The position numbers were made by a program, and so were the translations under genes. A DNA stretch of 64,000 bases, from assembly GCA_902781515.1 (NCBI GenBank), contig CACZJU010000007.1:1-64000 (forward strand), given 5' to 3'. The notes beneath the pieces were generated by a model. That model did not search any database, was not told where the DNA came from, and saw nothing but the letters and a program-made list of their open reading frames with translations. Numbering within the stretch: the first letter of the stretch is position 1; every line of letters starts with the position of its first letter. This document shows, piece after piece, positions 19,821-29,670 of the stretch. Origin of the DNA: an uncultured Bacteroidales bacterium. GTDB taxonomy: Bacteria > Bacteroidota > Bacteroidia > Bacteroidales > Bacteroidaceae.

Positions 19821-22598
19821 TTACTTAACGATAACCTTGCGGATGCTTCCGTCAGACATTCTCAGCAGGTTGATACCGCGACGTGGCTGCGACAAACGAC
19901 GTCCGTTAGTATCAAATATTTCCTTGATATCAAGACCTTCTGCCTTTGCAGTTTCAATGGCGTCAACGTCAATGTCGCCCCTGATGTCGCTATTTTCCTC
20001 AGCATCCTGAGCAATCTTTACGAAGTCCTTCCATGTGTCGGCAGCCTTGTAGCTATCCAGAGCACCAGCAGCAACTTGCAGTTTGCATTTCGCTTTGTCG
20101 GCATCCTTGAATGTGTTAACACCGCATGTGGGAGGAACAAGGGCTGCAGAGTAGATACTATCGAACTTACAGCCAAGGAATGCTTCGTTGCCAAGGGCAT
20201 CAATGTCATTGCCAAGGACAAGAGTCTTTAATGCAGAAACATTGTGGAATGCATTGTGTTCTACAGAGTCGCGTACGTTGATTGTGGCACTGGCAAGCTT
20301 CGTGCATCCGAAGAATGCGTATGGCATTACAGACGATACTGGTAATTCTCCAAGGTTATAGTCATTAACTGTAGCTGGGATATTGGCAGAAGTGATAGTC
20401 AGATTAGGAATAGCAAATACTAATTTACCATAAGAAGCATATATATATGAGTTAGAACCAAATATGCTTGCTGTATTATCGTCGTTGACAATATAATTCC
20501 ATGTGCCGTCGGTATATAACTTATTAAGGTCAGCCGACAATGTTGCTACGTAGTCTTTCCAAACCGTTGTCCCCTTGTATGTATCGATAGCATTTGCCGG
20601 AACAATGAGCTTACATTTCTTTGCCTTATCTATGTTAGTCATAGCATCGGACTTCTCAATAGTTGGAGGTACCGCTGAGTTGGAGGCAAGTATAAGCATC
20701 TTCGTGCAACCGCTGAATGCCTTGCTGCCAATGCTCTTAATGTTGCTTCCAAGATATGCAACTGTCAAATTACTGCAACCTTCGAATGTTGAGTTAGACA
20801 AAACTCCGTCGTTGTACAATCCTATAACAGTTAGCAATTCTTGTCCAAAGAATGCATACGGAGTAACGTTGCGAACAGGGATACTTGTTCCTTGATAATA
20901 TATGTTTTCTGGGATGATACAAATACCAAGAGAGGCATAAGGAACTGCACCAAATACATCACATGAGTTACCTTCCTCAGTTAAAATATATTGTATAGAT
21001 CCGTTTTCAAATATCTTAGTAACATCAGCCTCTACACTAGCTGTTAAAGCCTTCCATCCAGTAGCTTTTTTGTATGTTGCAGAAGTTCCTACGGGCACAA
21101 CCAGTTTACATTTCTTAGCATCCAATTCTGTAATAGAATTGGCATTTGCGCAAGTTGCTGGAGTCGTAGCTGTGCTGGTAAGCATTCTTACATTCTTACA
21201 TCCACTAAATGCCTTGACTCCGATGTTCTTGACATTTGGCGAAATGAAGATGTGGCTTAAATTGGTGCAATTCAAGAATGCCTGCTCACCAATGCCTTTT
21301 GTGTTGTTCAGTTCTACATAATAGATATTAGTCAGAGCATTGAAGGCAACGCTCAGAATATCTTTTACTGCCAATGTCGTACCATTATAGTTGACAGAAG
21401 CGGGAATAATCAGTTTGTAACCTGTGAGAGGAGCACCACCGATAACGTCGCAAGAGTCACCTGCTTCATTGGCTACATATTTCAGTCCATCAACCTCGAA
21501 TATCTTGTCAAGGTTCGGATTTACGGCTATGCCCTTCAAACTCTTCATGGAACCAGTAGCCAAGTCGTTGCTCAGCACATAGTTGGCAGAAATGTCGAGG
21601 TTCGTGAATCCAACAGGAGGAGTTGTGGTGAGCCAGTATGCGATGGATGGCTTAGCAACGCCAAGAGAATCAGCCATTACCTGATCGAATGAGAATACAT
21701 CGAAGCCAATCTGTTCAACCTTCTTGCCGATGGTTACAAAACGGAACTTCGTATTGTAGAAGGCATTGTCGCCGATTACTGTAACATTGTCAGGAATAAC
21801 ACATGTGGGATTTGTCAGATTGTAGCACTCTGCAAAAGACCAGTCACCAATTTCAGTGATGCCATTGTGTAGGGTTATTGAGGTGAGGTTCGTGCCACCA
21901 TGGAAAGTATAGTCGTTAATCTTTGTTATAGTTGTGGGAATGACAACGTCCGTTACTTCTGTTCCAGCGATTTGCAGGTGGTGGGCAAAGAAGAGCGGGT
22001 TGCCTAACCATCCGAAATTGATAGAGCAAAGAGCTTCAATGCTTGGGAAATTTACTGAAGTAAGGTTGTTACAAGCATGGAACGCGTGTTCTGCAACATT
22101 CTGCATTGTTGCCGGGAATGTCACGTTGGTTAAACCTAAGCACTCATTGAAAGCCCACGCTTTGATGTCGGTGATACCCTCGGACAATGTCAGCGTTGTC
22201 AAGCCGGTACACTTTGAGAATGCGTATTTACCAATGGTGGTGACGTTGCCGGGAATGGTTACTGATGTCAGTCCAGTACACCATGCAAAAGCATTGCTGC
22301 CAATGGATGTAACACTATTGGGGATAGTAATAGATGTAAGATTCTTACAATTGATGAAAGCGCTTTTGCCGATAGCTACGACATTGTATGTAGTTCCATC
22401 GTTAGTAAAATTGGCAGGAATTGTCAAATTTCCGGCATACGCATTGCCATTGTTGTTGGCATCAAGATATGTCACCGTCGCATCGGTGCCTGCCAGATCG
22501 TAATAGAAATCTCCGACTTTCAAATCATAGGCAAAGGCTTTGCCCGTGGCTGCGCAAAGAAGCATGACAAACAGTGCTTTCGCGTTGAAGTTTTTCAT
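19821..22598 (-). CDS. Large secreted BspA-like leucine-rich repeat protein
   Basis: A 925-residue protein with a signal peptide (1-23, ending AFA) and many LRR_5 (BspA/TpLRR) repeats of the form AFxxCxxLTSVTIPxxVTxIGxxAF, clearest at about 75-200 and repeated in blocks to about 850. Blocks are separated by short segments such as CKLVVPVGTSATYK, CKLIVPANAIDTYK and CKLQVAAGALDSYK, so the mature protein is itself a larger repeat. The last 30 residues (DTNGRRLSQPRRGINLLRM, ending RKVIVK) resemble the C-terminal sorting tail of type IX secretion cargo. BspA-type proteins bind host or matrix proteins and mediate adhesion; the target here is unknown. A TATCTTTG box lies at 22631-22638. The gene stands alone between two terminators. 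Confidence 0.88.
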   Translation of the reverse strand: MKNFNAKALFVMLLCAATGKAFAYDLKVGDFYYDLAGTDATVTYLDANNNGNAYAGNLTIPANFTNDGTTYNVVAIGKSAFINCKNLTSITIPNSVTSIGSNAFAWCTGLTSVTIPGNVTTIGKYAFSKCTGLTTLTLSEGITDIKAWAFNECLGLTNVTFPATMQNVAEHAFHACNNLTSVNFPSIEALCSINFGWLGNPLFFAHHLQIAGTEVTDVVIPTTITKINDYTFHGGTNLTSITLHNGITEIGDWSFAECYNLTNPTCVIPDNVTVIGDNAFYNTKFRFVTIGKKVEQIGFDVFSFDQVMADSLGVAKPSIAYWLTTTPPVGFTNLDISANYVLSNDLATGSMKSLKGIAVNPNLDKIFEVDGLKYVANEAGDSCDVIGGAPLTGYKLIIPASVNYNGTTLAVKDILSVAFNALTNIYYVELNNTKGIGEQAFLNCTNLSHIFISPNVKNIGVKAFSGCKNVRMLTSTATTPATCANANSITELDAKKCKLVVPVGTSATYKKATGWKALTASVEADVTKIFENGSIQYILTEEGNSCDVFGAVPYASLGICIIPENIYYQGTSIPVRNVTPYAFFGQELLTVIGLYNDGVLSNSTFEGCSNLTVAYLGSNIKSIGSKAFSGCTKMLILASNSAVPPTIEKSDAMTNIDKAKKCKLIVPANAIDTYKGTTVWKDYVATLSADLNKLYTDGTWNYIVNDDNTASIFGSNSYIYASYGKLVFAIPNLTITSANIPATVNDYNLGELPVSSVMPYAFFGCTKLASATINVRDSVEHNAFHNVSALKTLVLGNDIDALGNEAFLGCKFDSIYSAALVPPTCGVNTFKDADKAKCKLQVAAGALDSYKAADTWKDFVKIAQDAEENSDIRGDIDVDAIETAKAEGLDIKEIFDTNGRRLSQPRRGINLLRMSDGSIRKVIVK

Positions 22599-22706
22599 AC
22601 AGTTTGTTTTTTTTAAGGTTACTTTCGTGACAAAGATAATGCATTTTTTTTATATAAAGGCACAATACTTAGGATTTTTTTACAATTCTTTATTTTAATA
22701 TATAAT

Positions 22707-22740
22707 AAAGCGCGATTCTCGTACATGAGAACCGCGCTTT
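22707..22740 (-). terminator. Terminator of the efflux operon
   Basis: AAAGCGCG paired with CGCGCTTT, plus an inner TTCTC/GAGAA stem, 21 bases after the stop of the outer-membrane channel gene. An AT-rich run follows on the minus strand. Confidence 0.85.
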
Positions 22741-22761
22741 GTAGGTGTAAGATGAGGGGCG

Positions 22762-24153
22762 TTATTTCGTACCGCCACCTAAAGCTTGGTACAGAGCGAT
22801 TACGCCAGAGATAATATTGAATTGATTCGTTGCCTGACTGATTTGGGCGCCTAAGAGTCCGCTCTGTGCAGTCAATACATTGAGATAGTTCACTTGATTG
22901 CTGTGGGTCATCAAGTCCTGAGTGGCCTCCACTGCTTCTGTCAGGCTTACAACCTGTTTGTCGATGTATTCCTGCTCAGCACTGAATACTTTGACGCGTG
23001 CCATTGAGGAGGCTACTTCGTATCCGGCATCAAGCACACTCTGCTGGAACCCAATTTGGGCAATCTCCATTTCTGCTTTTGCGTTCTTGTATGCTGCACG
23101 CAGTTTTCCTTGAGCAAATATGGGTTGAGCGAGACTACCAACCAATGATGCAATTATGCCACCAGGATTCAGTACCATATTGCCAAGGGAGTTTGTGTAC
23201 TGACCGGAAGCCGAAATGTTAAGAGCGGGGAAGAAGGAAGCCTTAGCTTGATTCTTTCCATAGAAAGCACTGGCTAATGCCAGTTCTGCCTGACGAACAT
23301 CCGGACGTCGTGACAGAATACTGATGGGTACACCTGTTACGCAGAGAGATGGCTTTTGGAAGGAGGCCAAGGTGTTGCGTTCAAAGGTATGGGGAACCTC
23401 ACCAATAAGGTTCGCCAGTGTGTTCTCTGTCTTTGTTATTTGGTCTTTTAATTCAATGATGCTTGCACAAACGCTCCAGTAGTTAGCCTCTGTGCTTGCA
23501 ACGGCTGCCTTATTCGACTGACCGGCTTCCATCAAGAGCTTGGTGACTTCCAAATTCTTTTCCCAGTTTGCCTTTGTTTGTTCTGTTATTCGTATCTGTT
23601 CGTCGAGCATACACAGAGTGTAGTAGAGTGTAGCTATATTTGCGATGACAGCCGTTTGTACAGCCTGTCGCACAGATTGCATATTCTCTACTGCAACCTC
23701 GCTGCCTTTCTTAGCATTACGCAACTGACCGAAGCAGTCAATCTGCCATTGGGCAGAAAGTGGAAGCGAGTATGTCTTTATAGAACCTCCTCCCAGTACG
23801 CCTCTGTCTTTAGGATCCCACATGCCTGAGACACTCCCTTGTGGATTGAATGTCAGCATTGGAAGGAACGCCAGTTTCGCAGCTTTCAGATTGTTTTGTG
23901 TTTCCTGAATACGAAGATCTGCCTGTCGGATGTTACTGTTTTGTGCAAGTCCACGTTCAATGATTCCCTGTAACAAAGGGTCTGTGAAAACTTCGCGCCA
24001 GCTTAGGTCGCCAAGTCCAAGTGAATCGCCACTAAGTGCGCGACCGTAAATACCGTCAACTTTAATATCTTCCGGTCGTTCGTAGTTCTTATATAATCCA
24101 CACGAACTGAGTAATATCAAAGATGAAAAAACTATAAATGATATGTGTTTCAT
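22762..24153 (-). CDS. RND efflux outer-membrane channel lipoprotein (OprM/NodT type)
   Basis: A 463-residue TolC-superfamily channel that completes the tripartite pump. The start chosen is the ATG at 24151-24153, giving MKHISFIVFSSLILLSSC with a lipobox Cys at residue 18; the longer frame upstream overlaps the RND gene and has no signal. The two OEP repeats are visible, with long helices rich in A, Q and E and conserved features such as SAQWQIDCFGQLRNAKKGSE and ISILSRRPDVRQAELALASA. The closing part (GVIALYQALGGG) is typical of the family. It is third in the operon, 10 bases after the RND gene. Substrates cannot be deduced. Confidence 0.93.
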   Translation of the reverse strand: MKHISFIVFSSLILLSSCGLYKNYERPEDIKVDGIYGRALSGDSLGLGDLSWREVFTDPLLQGIIERGLAQNSNIRQADLRIQETQNNLKAAKLAFLPMLTFNPQGSVSGMWDPKDRGVLGGGSIKTYSLPLSAQWQIDCFGQLRNAKKGSEVAVENMQSVRQAVQTAVIANIATLYYTLCMLDEQIRITEQTKANWEKNLEVTKLLMEAGQSNKAAVASTEANYWSVCASIIELKDQITKTENTLANLIGEVPHTFERNTLASFQKPSLCVTGVPISILSRRPDVRQAELALASAFYGKNQAKASFFPALNISASGQYTNSLGNMVLNPGGIIASLVGSLAQPIFAQGKLRAAYKNAKAEMEIAQIGFQQSVLDAGYEVASSMARVKVFSAEQEYIDKQVVSLTEAVEATQDLMTHSNQVNYLNVLTAQSGLLGAQISQATNQFNIISGVIALYQALGGGTK

Positions 24154-24163
24154 AATTGTCTTT

Positions 24164-27100
24164 TTACTCTTCTTTTCCGTTAAGTCCTTTCTCACGTAGG
24201 CTGCGTTCACGTTCCTTAAGGAACTGCTGGTCCGCTTCTTCTTTCATTGCCGGTCTAATTTTTTCCTGCAGAAATTCGAAGAATATGAAGAACACAGGTA
24301 CGGTAAACAGTATGGCCAGTGTACCTACTATCATACCACCTACAACACCAACGCCAATTGTACGGTTACCATTGGCTCCGGCACCGGTTGCCAATAATAG
24401 TGGAACCATACCTAGAACGGCTGTCAACACTGTCATAAGAATTGGGCGCAGACGAGCTTCGGCTGCAGCATAAGCGGCTTCTACGATACCCATACCTTTG
24501 CGACGGCGCTCCAATGCGTACTCAGTAATAAGGATGGCGGTCTTTGCCAACAAGCCGATGAGCATGATAACACCAGTTTGCAGATAGATGTTATTCTCGA
24601 TTCTACCGATGGGTGGGAATACAGCATAGACCTGATCCCATAACCATGCGAAGCCAAATGAACCCATGAGACCTGCAGGCACAGATAGGATGACGGCAAA
24701 TGGAACGAGAAAACTCTCATACAAACTTGCTAAAATCAAGAAGATTAGTATGACGCAGACACCGTAGATGAGCAACGATTTATTAGAGCCCATCTGTTCG
24801 TGCTCCTCACGCGATATACTACCATATTCATAACTGATATAGTCTGGCAGCGTCTGTTGCTTTACCTCTTCAATTGCTTTCATCACGTCTGTCGAGGTAT
24901 AGCCTTGAGCCGGCGAAGCCATGATGGAGATTTCTGAGAAGAGGTTGAATCGAGTGTCATTCTCAGGACCAAGCACCGGTGTCAATTTTATGAATTGTGA
25001 TAATGGTGCCATCTGTGTTCCGCTGCGAACGTACATGTTAGAGAGGTCCATCTCACTGGTACGCAGTTTTGGATCGGCTTGAAGCATTACACGATAAACC
25101 TTACCGAACTGGTTGAAGTTTGATACGTAGGAACCACCACAGTAACTACCCAATGTTGACAGTACTGTAGAGGGAGATATTCCAGCCATCTTACATTGTG
25201 CAGCGTCCACCTCAACTTGGAATTGTGGATATGTGCGAGCATATGATGTCATAGCCATCTGCACCTCGTCGCGCTGATTTAAAGCAGCAAGGAACTGGTT
25301 AGTGAGGTTCAGGAATTCACCCTTATCGCCGTCACTCTTGTCCTGGAGATGGAGGTCAACGTTTGAACCCATACCGTAACCAGGAATCATACCAGGTTCG
25401 AATACAAATATCTGTGCTTCTGGGATTTCTCTTGAGAGTTGTCCCATGAGCATATACTTCTTTATGCTGGAGTTGTGAATCATACCGGAACCGGGAATCC
25501 AGTTGCCGGAACGCTCACTCCAGTGCTTCAGTTTCAGAATGACCATAGCATTGGCAGCACCTTGTCCGCTCATCATACCATAACCCGATACGCGTGAGAA
25601 GTCGCGAATATCCTCGTCATTCTCCACGATAGCCTGAATCTTATCAAGCACTTTCTCTGTCTGTCCAAGGTTTGAACCTGGAGGACAGGTGACGTTCACC
25701 ATTAATACACCTTGGTCTTCTTGTGGTACAAGACCCTTGGGCAGGTTGGTCATTGCCAGATAAAGCAATGTGAAGGAAACAAGTACACTGATAGATGCAA
25801 CCCAACGATGATTAACCACGCCACGCAGGAAACGGGTATATTTACTCATAATTGCACCGAATGAAGCTTCATATGCAGAGCGAGTGCGTTTGTTGAGTCC
25901 AATGAAGAAACTGTCAATGGGATTCTTTGAGATACGTTCATCTTTGGGAGGACGCATCATCATGGCACATAGGGCGGGGCAGACAACAAGGGCTGATACG
26001 CAAGAGATACCCACGGCTGTAGCCAAAGTTACACCAAACTGGGTATAGAACATACCGCTGGTACCACCCATCATTGTTACTGGGATGAACACAGCCATAA
26101 ATACGAAGGTACATGAGATAACAGCCATAGTCACGTCGCCAAGTGCATCTTTTGTGGCTTGGTATGAACTCTTGTATCCTGCATCGAACTTTGCCTGTAC
26201 TGCTTCCACCACCACAATGGCGTCGTCAACAACTGTTCCGATTGCCAATACCAAAGCAAACAGGGTTAACAGGTTTAACGTGAAGCCTGCAACCTGCAAT
26301 GCTGCAAATGTTCCAATCAAAGAAATGATGATGGATATAGATGGAATAAGTGTTGCCTTGAAATCCTGCAGGAAGAAATAAACTACAACCAGCACCAACA
26401 ACAAGGCTATGAACAATGTTTCCTCAACGTTGGCAATGGAGGCCAGAAGGAAGTCGTTGGAGGACATAAGGTTCACAAAGTACATACCCTTGGGCAGGTC
26501 TTTTTCCAGTTCCTTAAGCTTTGCCGAGAAACGGTCGTTGGTTTCCTTTGCATTGGCACCAGCCAACTGGAAGGCCATAAACTGTACGGCGTGCTTGCCG
26601 TCCACTTGACCAGAGAAACCGTAATCGGCCTGACCCAGTTCTATGTCAGCTACATCTTTCAGACGCAAGATGCTTCCGTCGCCCTTTGCTTGTATGACAA
26701 TGTTCTGGAACTCTTCAACGGTCTTCAAGCGACCGGTATAGCGCATTGTGTACTGATATACATTGTCTACGGCCTTACCGCGTCCACCCTCGGTCGGCTT
26801 TTCACCTAACGTACCTACGGCTGCCTCCAAGTTTTGTTCGGCCAGACAGTTTGTGATGTCGCTAGGGATAAGTCCATGCTGAGCCATAACCTCTGGCTTC
26901 ATCCATACGCGCAGCGAATAAGTGGAACCTAACACGAACACTTCACCCACACCTTGAATTCGCTTCAGTTGAGGGGTGATGTTGATGTTCATGTAGTTCG
27001 ACATGAAGTTTGCATCATAATTGGGATTGTCCGTTACCAGTGCGTTAATCTGCAAGAAAGAGGTCTGACGCTTGTATGTTGTCACACCAATCTTGGTAAC

Positions 27101-27466
27101 TTCCTGAGGCAACAAACCTTGTGCCATTGATACACGGTTCTGCACGTTCACGGCTGCCATATCAGGATTTGTTCCCTGCTTGAAATATACAGTTATCGTA
27201 CCAGTACCGGAGTTTGTAGCGGTACTGGTCATATAAATCATGCTTTCAACACCATTGATGCTTTCTTCCAGAGGCTGAATGACAGCCTTAGTAACAGTCT
27301 CGGCGCTGGCACCAGGGTAGGTGGCATTTACCACAACTGTTGGAGGGGCAATGTCTGGAAACTGCTCTATTGGCAGTCCAAAGTACGACAGAGCACCCAA
27401 GAACAGTATGACGATGGCTATGGACAATGCCATCACCGGTCGTTTGATGAATATATTGCCCTTCAT
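24164..27466 (-). CDS. RND-family efflux pump inner-membrane transporter (AcrB/HAE1 type)
   Basis: A 1100-residue proton-driven exporter, somewhat longer than AcrB because of a charged C-terminal tail. It has 12 predicted helices. TM1 is at about 10-28 (RPVMALSIAIVILFLGALSY), followed by the first large periplasmic loop. The TM4 proton-relay aspartates are present (GTVVDDAIVVVEAV, about 408-421), as is the second half with LIGLLAKTAILITEYA. The NPxxRxRPIxMT-type motif appears as AAEARLRPILMTVLT. All features point to a hydrophobe/amphiphile exporter. It lies 1 base after the membrane-fusion gene and is followed by the channel gene. The divergent AraC regulator at 28746 is the obvious candidate controller. 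Confidence 0.96.
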   Translation of the reverse strand: MKGNIFIKRPVMALSIAIVILFLGALSYFGLPIEQFPDIAPPTVVVNATYPGASAETVTKAVIQPLEESINGVESMIYMTSTATNSGTGTITVYFKQGTNPDMAAVNVQNRVSMAQGLLPQEVTKIGVTTYKRQTSFLQINALVTDNPNYDANFMSNYMNINITPQLKRIQGVGEVFVLGSTYSLRVWMKPEVMAQHGLIPSDITNCLAEQNLEAAVGTLGEKPTEGGRGKAVDNVYQYTMRYTGRLKTVEEFQNIVIQAKGDGSILRLKDVADIELGQADYGFSGQVDGKHAVQFMAFQLAGANAKETNDRFSAKLKELEKDLPKGMYFVNLMSSNDFLLASIANVEETLFIALLLVLVVVYFFLQDFKATLIPSISIIISLIGTFAALQVAGFTLNLLTLFALVLAIGTVVDDAIVVVEAVQAKFDAGYKSSYQATKDALGDVTMAVISCTFVFMAVFIPVTMMGGTSGMFYTQFGVTLATAVGISCVSALVVCPALCAMMMRPPKDERISKNPIDSFFIGLNKRTRSAYEASFGAIMSKYTRFLRGVVNHRWVASISVLVSFTLLYLAMTNLPKGLVPQEDQGVLMVNVTCPPGSNLGQTEKVLDKIQAIVENDEDIRDFSRVSGYGMMSGQGAANAMVILKLKHWSERSGNWIPGSGMIHNSSIKKYMLMGQLSREIPEAQIFVFEPGMIPGYGMGSNVDLHLQDKSDGDKGEFLNLTNQFLAALNQRDEVQMAMTSYARTYPQFQVEVDAAQCKMAGISPSTVLSTLGSYCGGSYVSNFNQFGKVYRVMLQADPKLRTSEMDLSNMYVRSGTQMAPLSQFIKLTPVLGPENDTRFNLFSEISIMASPAQGYTSTDVMKAIEEVKQQTLPDYISYEYGSISREEHEQMGSNKSLLIYGVCVILIFLILASLYESFLVPFAVILSVPAGLMGSFGFAWLWDQVYAVFPPIGRIENNIYLQTGVIMLIGLLAKTAILITEYALERRRKGMGIVEAAYAAAEARLRPILMTVLTAVLGMVPLLLATGAGANGNRTIGVGVVGGMIVGTLAILFTVPVFFIFFEFLQEKIRPAMKEEADQQFLKERERSLREKGLNGKEE

Positions 27467-27467
27467 A

Positions 27468-28577
27468 TTATTTCTTCACTTTTTGATCGTCTTTCACCAT
27501 GCTTGCGCCTTCAGCAATAACTTCTACGCCTTCTTCCAGACCTTCTGTTACGATGAACTCCTTGCCAGTGTTCTTCTGCATAACAGTAACGATTTGGCTA
27601 TGTGCAACACCATTTTTGTCAACAACATATACCTTATGCTTGTCCTGTAACTGAACTACGCCAGAAGCAGGAACCACCAGCACTCCCTTGTGTTCTATGG
27701 GTACTATGATGTTGCCTGTAGAACCGGAATGTAACATGTGGTTGGGATTGGTGAAAACTGCACGTAGCTGAACACTACCAGTTGTTGGATCTACTACGCC
27801 ACTGGCAGTCTCCACACGGCCTGCAGTTTCATATATTGAACCATCTACCAACTGCAGTCTAACACTTGGCATTTGGTTTACAGCCTTTTCTGCACTGCCG
27901 GCCTTGCGTGACATCGCTAAGAACTCTGCTTCGCCCATGCTGAAATATACATACATCTGGTTATTGTCACTTACCGTAGTTAAGGCTTTAGGTATTGATG
28001 GACCTACTAATGCACCTTGACGGTAGGGCAGTGTACCAACAACACCATTTGCAGGACTCTTAACTACTGTGTAGGAAAGCGAGTTACGTGCATTTACAAC
28101 CTGGGCCTGTGCCTGAGCTACCTGTGCTTTGGCGCTCATAAGCGCATTCTGTGCTGTCTGCAGGTCATATTCGCTAATAACTTGCTTGTCAAACAATTGT
28201 TTTTTACTTTCGTATGTAAGCTGAGCTGTGGCTTCCTGTGCTTGTGCTGCTTTCAATGCAGCTTCGGCAGTGTTCAAAGCTGCTTGGTAAGGTACTTGGT
28301 CAATAATGAACAATGTCTGACCATTCGACACGCTCTGACCTTCGGTCACACAAAGGCGTTGAAGGGTGCCGCTAACCTGTGGGTAAACTTCAATGTCCTG
28401 ACGACCGCGAATCGTAGCACTATATTTCGACTCAAGTGTCACGTCTTGTTTCGTAACCTTAATGGTCTTAAACTCCACTACGGCTGCTTCTTGCTGTTGC
28501 TTCTTGCCACCGCACGATGCGAGCACTGTCATCATAATCAGTGCTACTGCCATCACGATTTTTGCGTTTGTTCTCAT
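27468..28577 (-). CDS. RND efflux periplasmic adaptor lipoprotein (AcrA/MexA type)
   Basis: A 369-residue membrane-fusion protein and first gene of the pump operon. The lipobox is LASCGG (Cys21 region), so it is anchored by lipid to the inner membrane. Domain order is a beta-barrel/lipoyl region split by a helical hairpin: the lipoyl half IRGRQDIEVYPQVSGTL, an A/Q-rich alpha hairpin (about 105-165), the second lipoyl half KSPANGVVGTLPYRQGALVG, then the beta-barrel and membrane-proximal domains. The promoter at 28612-28642 is 35 bases upstream of the ATG. It bridges the inner-membrane pump and the outer channel. Confidence 0.95.
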   Translation of the reverse strand: MRTNAKIVMAVALIMMTVLASCGGKKQQQEAAVVEFKTIKVTKQDVTLESKYSATIRGRQDIEVYPQVSGTLQRLCVTEGQSVSNGQTLFIIDQVPYQAALNTAEAALKAAQAQEATAQLTYESKKQLFDKQVISEYDLQTAQNALMSAKAQVAQAQAQVVNARNSLSYTVVKSPANGVVGTLPYRQGALVGPSIPKALTTVSDNNQMYVYFSMGEAEFLAMSRKAGSAEKAVNQMPSVRLQLVDGSIYETAGRVETASGVVDPTTGSVQLRAVFTNPNHMLHSGSTGNIIVPIEHKGVLVVPASGVVQLQDKHKVYVVDKNGVAHSQIVTVMQKNTGKEFIVTEGLEEGVEVIAEGASMVKDDQKVKK

Positions 28578-28611
28578 ATCGTTTAACTATAATTATTTTC
28601 AAAATCGGGTG

Positions 28612-28642
28612 CAAAGGTACGAATTTAATTGCATATGAGAAA
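28612..28642 (-). promoter_or_regulatory. Promoter of the efflux operon
   Basis: Minus-strand TACCTTTG (28612-28619), a 19-base spacer, and TTTC (28639-28642, one base off TTTG). It faces the AraC gene's promoter, with about 50 bases between the two -33 boxes, leaving room for a shared operator. Confidence 0.7.
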
Positions 28643-28693
28643 GCACTTTATATTCAAAAAGGGAATAATCTTTGTTCAAAAAAGGCCGAACCT

Positions 28694-28724
28694 TTTGCCA
28701 ATTAACAAACTTTATATAATTTTG
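28694..28724 (+). promoter_or_regulatory. Promoter of the efflux-linked AraC gene
   Basis: TTTG (28694-28697), a 19-base spacer, TAATTTTG (28717-28724), 21 bases ahead of the ATG. This is an exact consensus arrangement. Confidence 0.8.
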
Positions 28725-28745
28725 CGGTAACAAACCTTTTCGCAT

Positions 28746-29663
28746 ATGGAAAAAGAATGGAAAAACCTCGAAAAGGAGTTATATTTCTGTCGGTATATCG
28801 ACAGTAGTAATGCAATTTTAGAACCGGTGTCCGGTGGACGTTTCATTTTGGTGTTCACTCTTTCCGGAAAAGCTCAATTTATTCTCAACGACAAACCATT
28901 TGAAGTCAATGAGAGAAAGTTCCTGCTTCTTCATCCCCATGTCAAGAGTCATATCAGGAGTGTCTCTTCAGACTTTAGGGCGTGCTGCATTTGTTCTATG
29001 TTGGAATTGCAGGGTAATGTTACCTATAATATTCCACCTTCATTTATTGCACTATTGATACAGCATCCAGTGTGGGATATGGATGTAGAAACAACTCGTG
29101 CAGCGAGTGCTTTTTGTACACTTTTCGATTACAACTGCAAGAATGTTAGCGGTTCTCATGCTGCTAATATTGCAACTGCGCTCTTCACGGTTTTTGTACA
29201 GACATTTTATGAGAAAACAAAGAAGTACATACCACCAGAACAGATAGAGTCAGTGACTGTTATCACGCGCAATGTTATCACGCGTTTTATGACTGAGTTG
29301 CGTTATGGCTTTAAGACACAACATCAGGTGCGATACTATGCTGGAAAAGTGTGTGTTAGCCCTAAGTACTTAACGCAAGTAGTTAAGCGTTCTTTGGGGC
29401 TCACTCCTAAAGAAATAATTGATCGTAAATTGGCCGTTGAATCGATGTATCTTCTTGCCAAGAGCGAACTGTCAATACAGGAAGTCGGCAATGAACTTAA
29501 TTTCCCTGACCAATCTTATTTTGGTCGTTTCTTTAAACGGATGCTGGGCATCTCCCCTATGGCTTTTCGTCTCAATCCTGACATGCGACTAATGTCGCGG
29601 CTTAAGCCCATCCGTCGCGATCCTTCTGTTCAGTTGAATCTTGATTCTGCAGATAGTAAATAG
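28746..29663 (+). CDS. AraC-family transcriptional regulator, divergent from the efflux operon
   Basis: A 305-residue regulator. The N-terminal part (about 1-160) looks like a cupin ligand or dimer domain (SGGRFILVFTLSGKAQFILN, VNERKFLLLHPHVKSHI). The C-terminal 100 residues hold the two helix-turn-helix units of the AraC/XylS family: YYAGKVCVSPKYLTQVVKRS and LSIQEVGNELNFPDQSYFGR followed by FFKRMLGISPMAFR. It is transcribed away from the pump genes, and the two promoters lie back to back within 168 bases. Local control of the pump is therefore likely but not proven. It ends 7 bases from the convergent plsC gene. Confidence 0.92.
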   Translation: MEKEWKNLEKELYFCRYIDSSNAILEPVSGGRFILVFTLSGKAQFILNDKPFEVNERKFLLLHPHVKSHIRSVSSDFRACCICSMLELQGNVTYNIPPSFIALLIQHPVWDMDVETTRAASAFCTLFDYNCKNVSGSHAANIATALFTVFVQTFYEKTKKYIPPEQIESVTVITRNVITRFMTELRYGFKTQHQVRYYAGKVCVSPKYLTQVVKRSLGLTPKEIIDRKLAVESMYLLAKSELSIQEVGNELNFPDQSYFGRFFKRMLGISPMAFRLNPDMRLMSRLKPIRRDPSVQLNLDSADSK

Positions 29664-29670
29664 TCCCGTT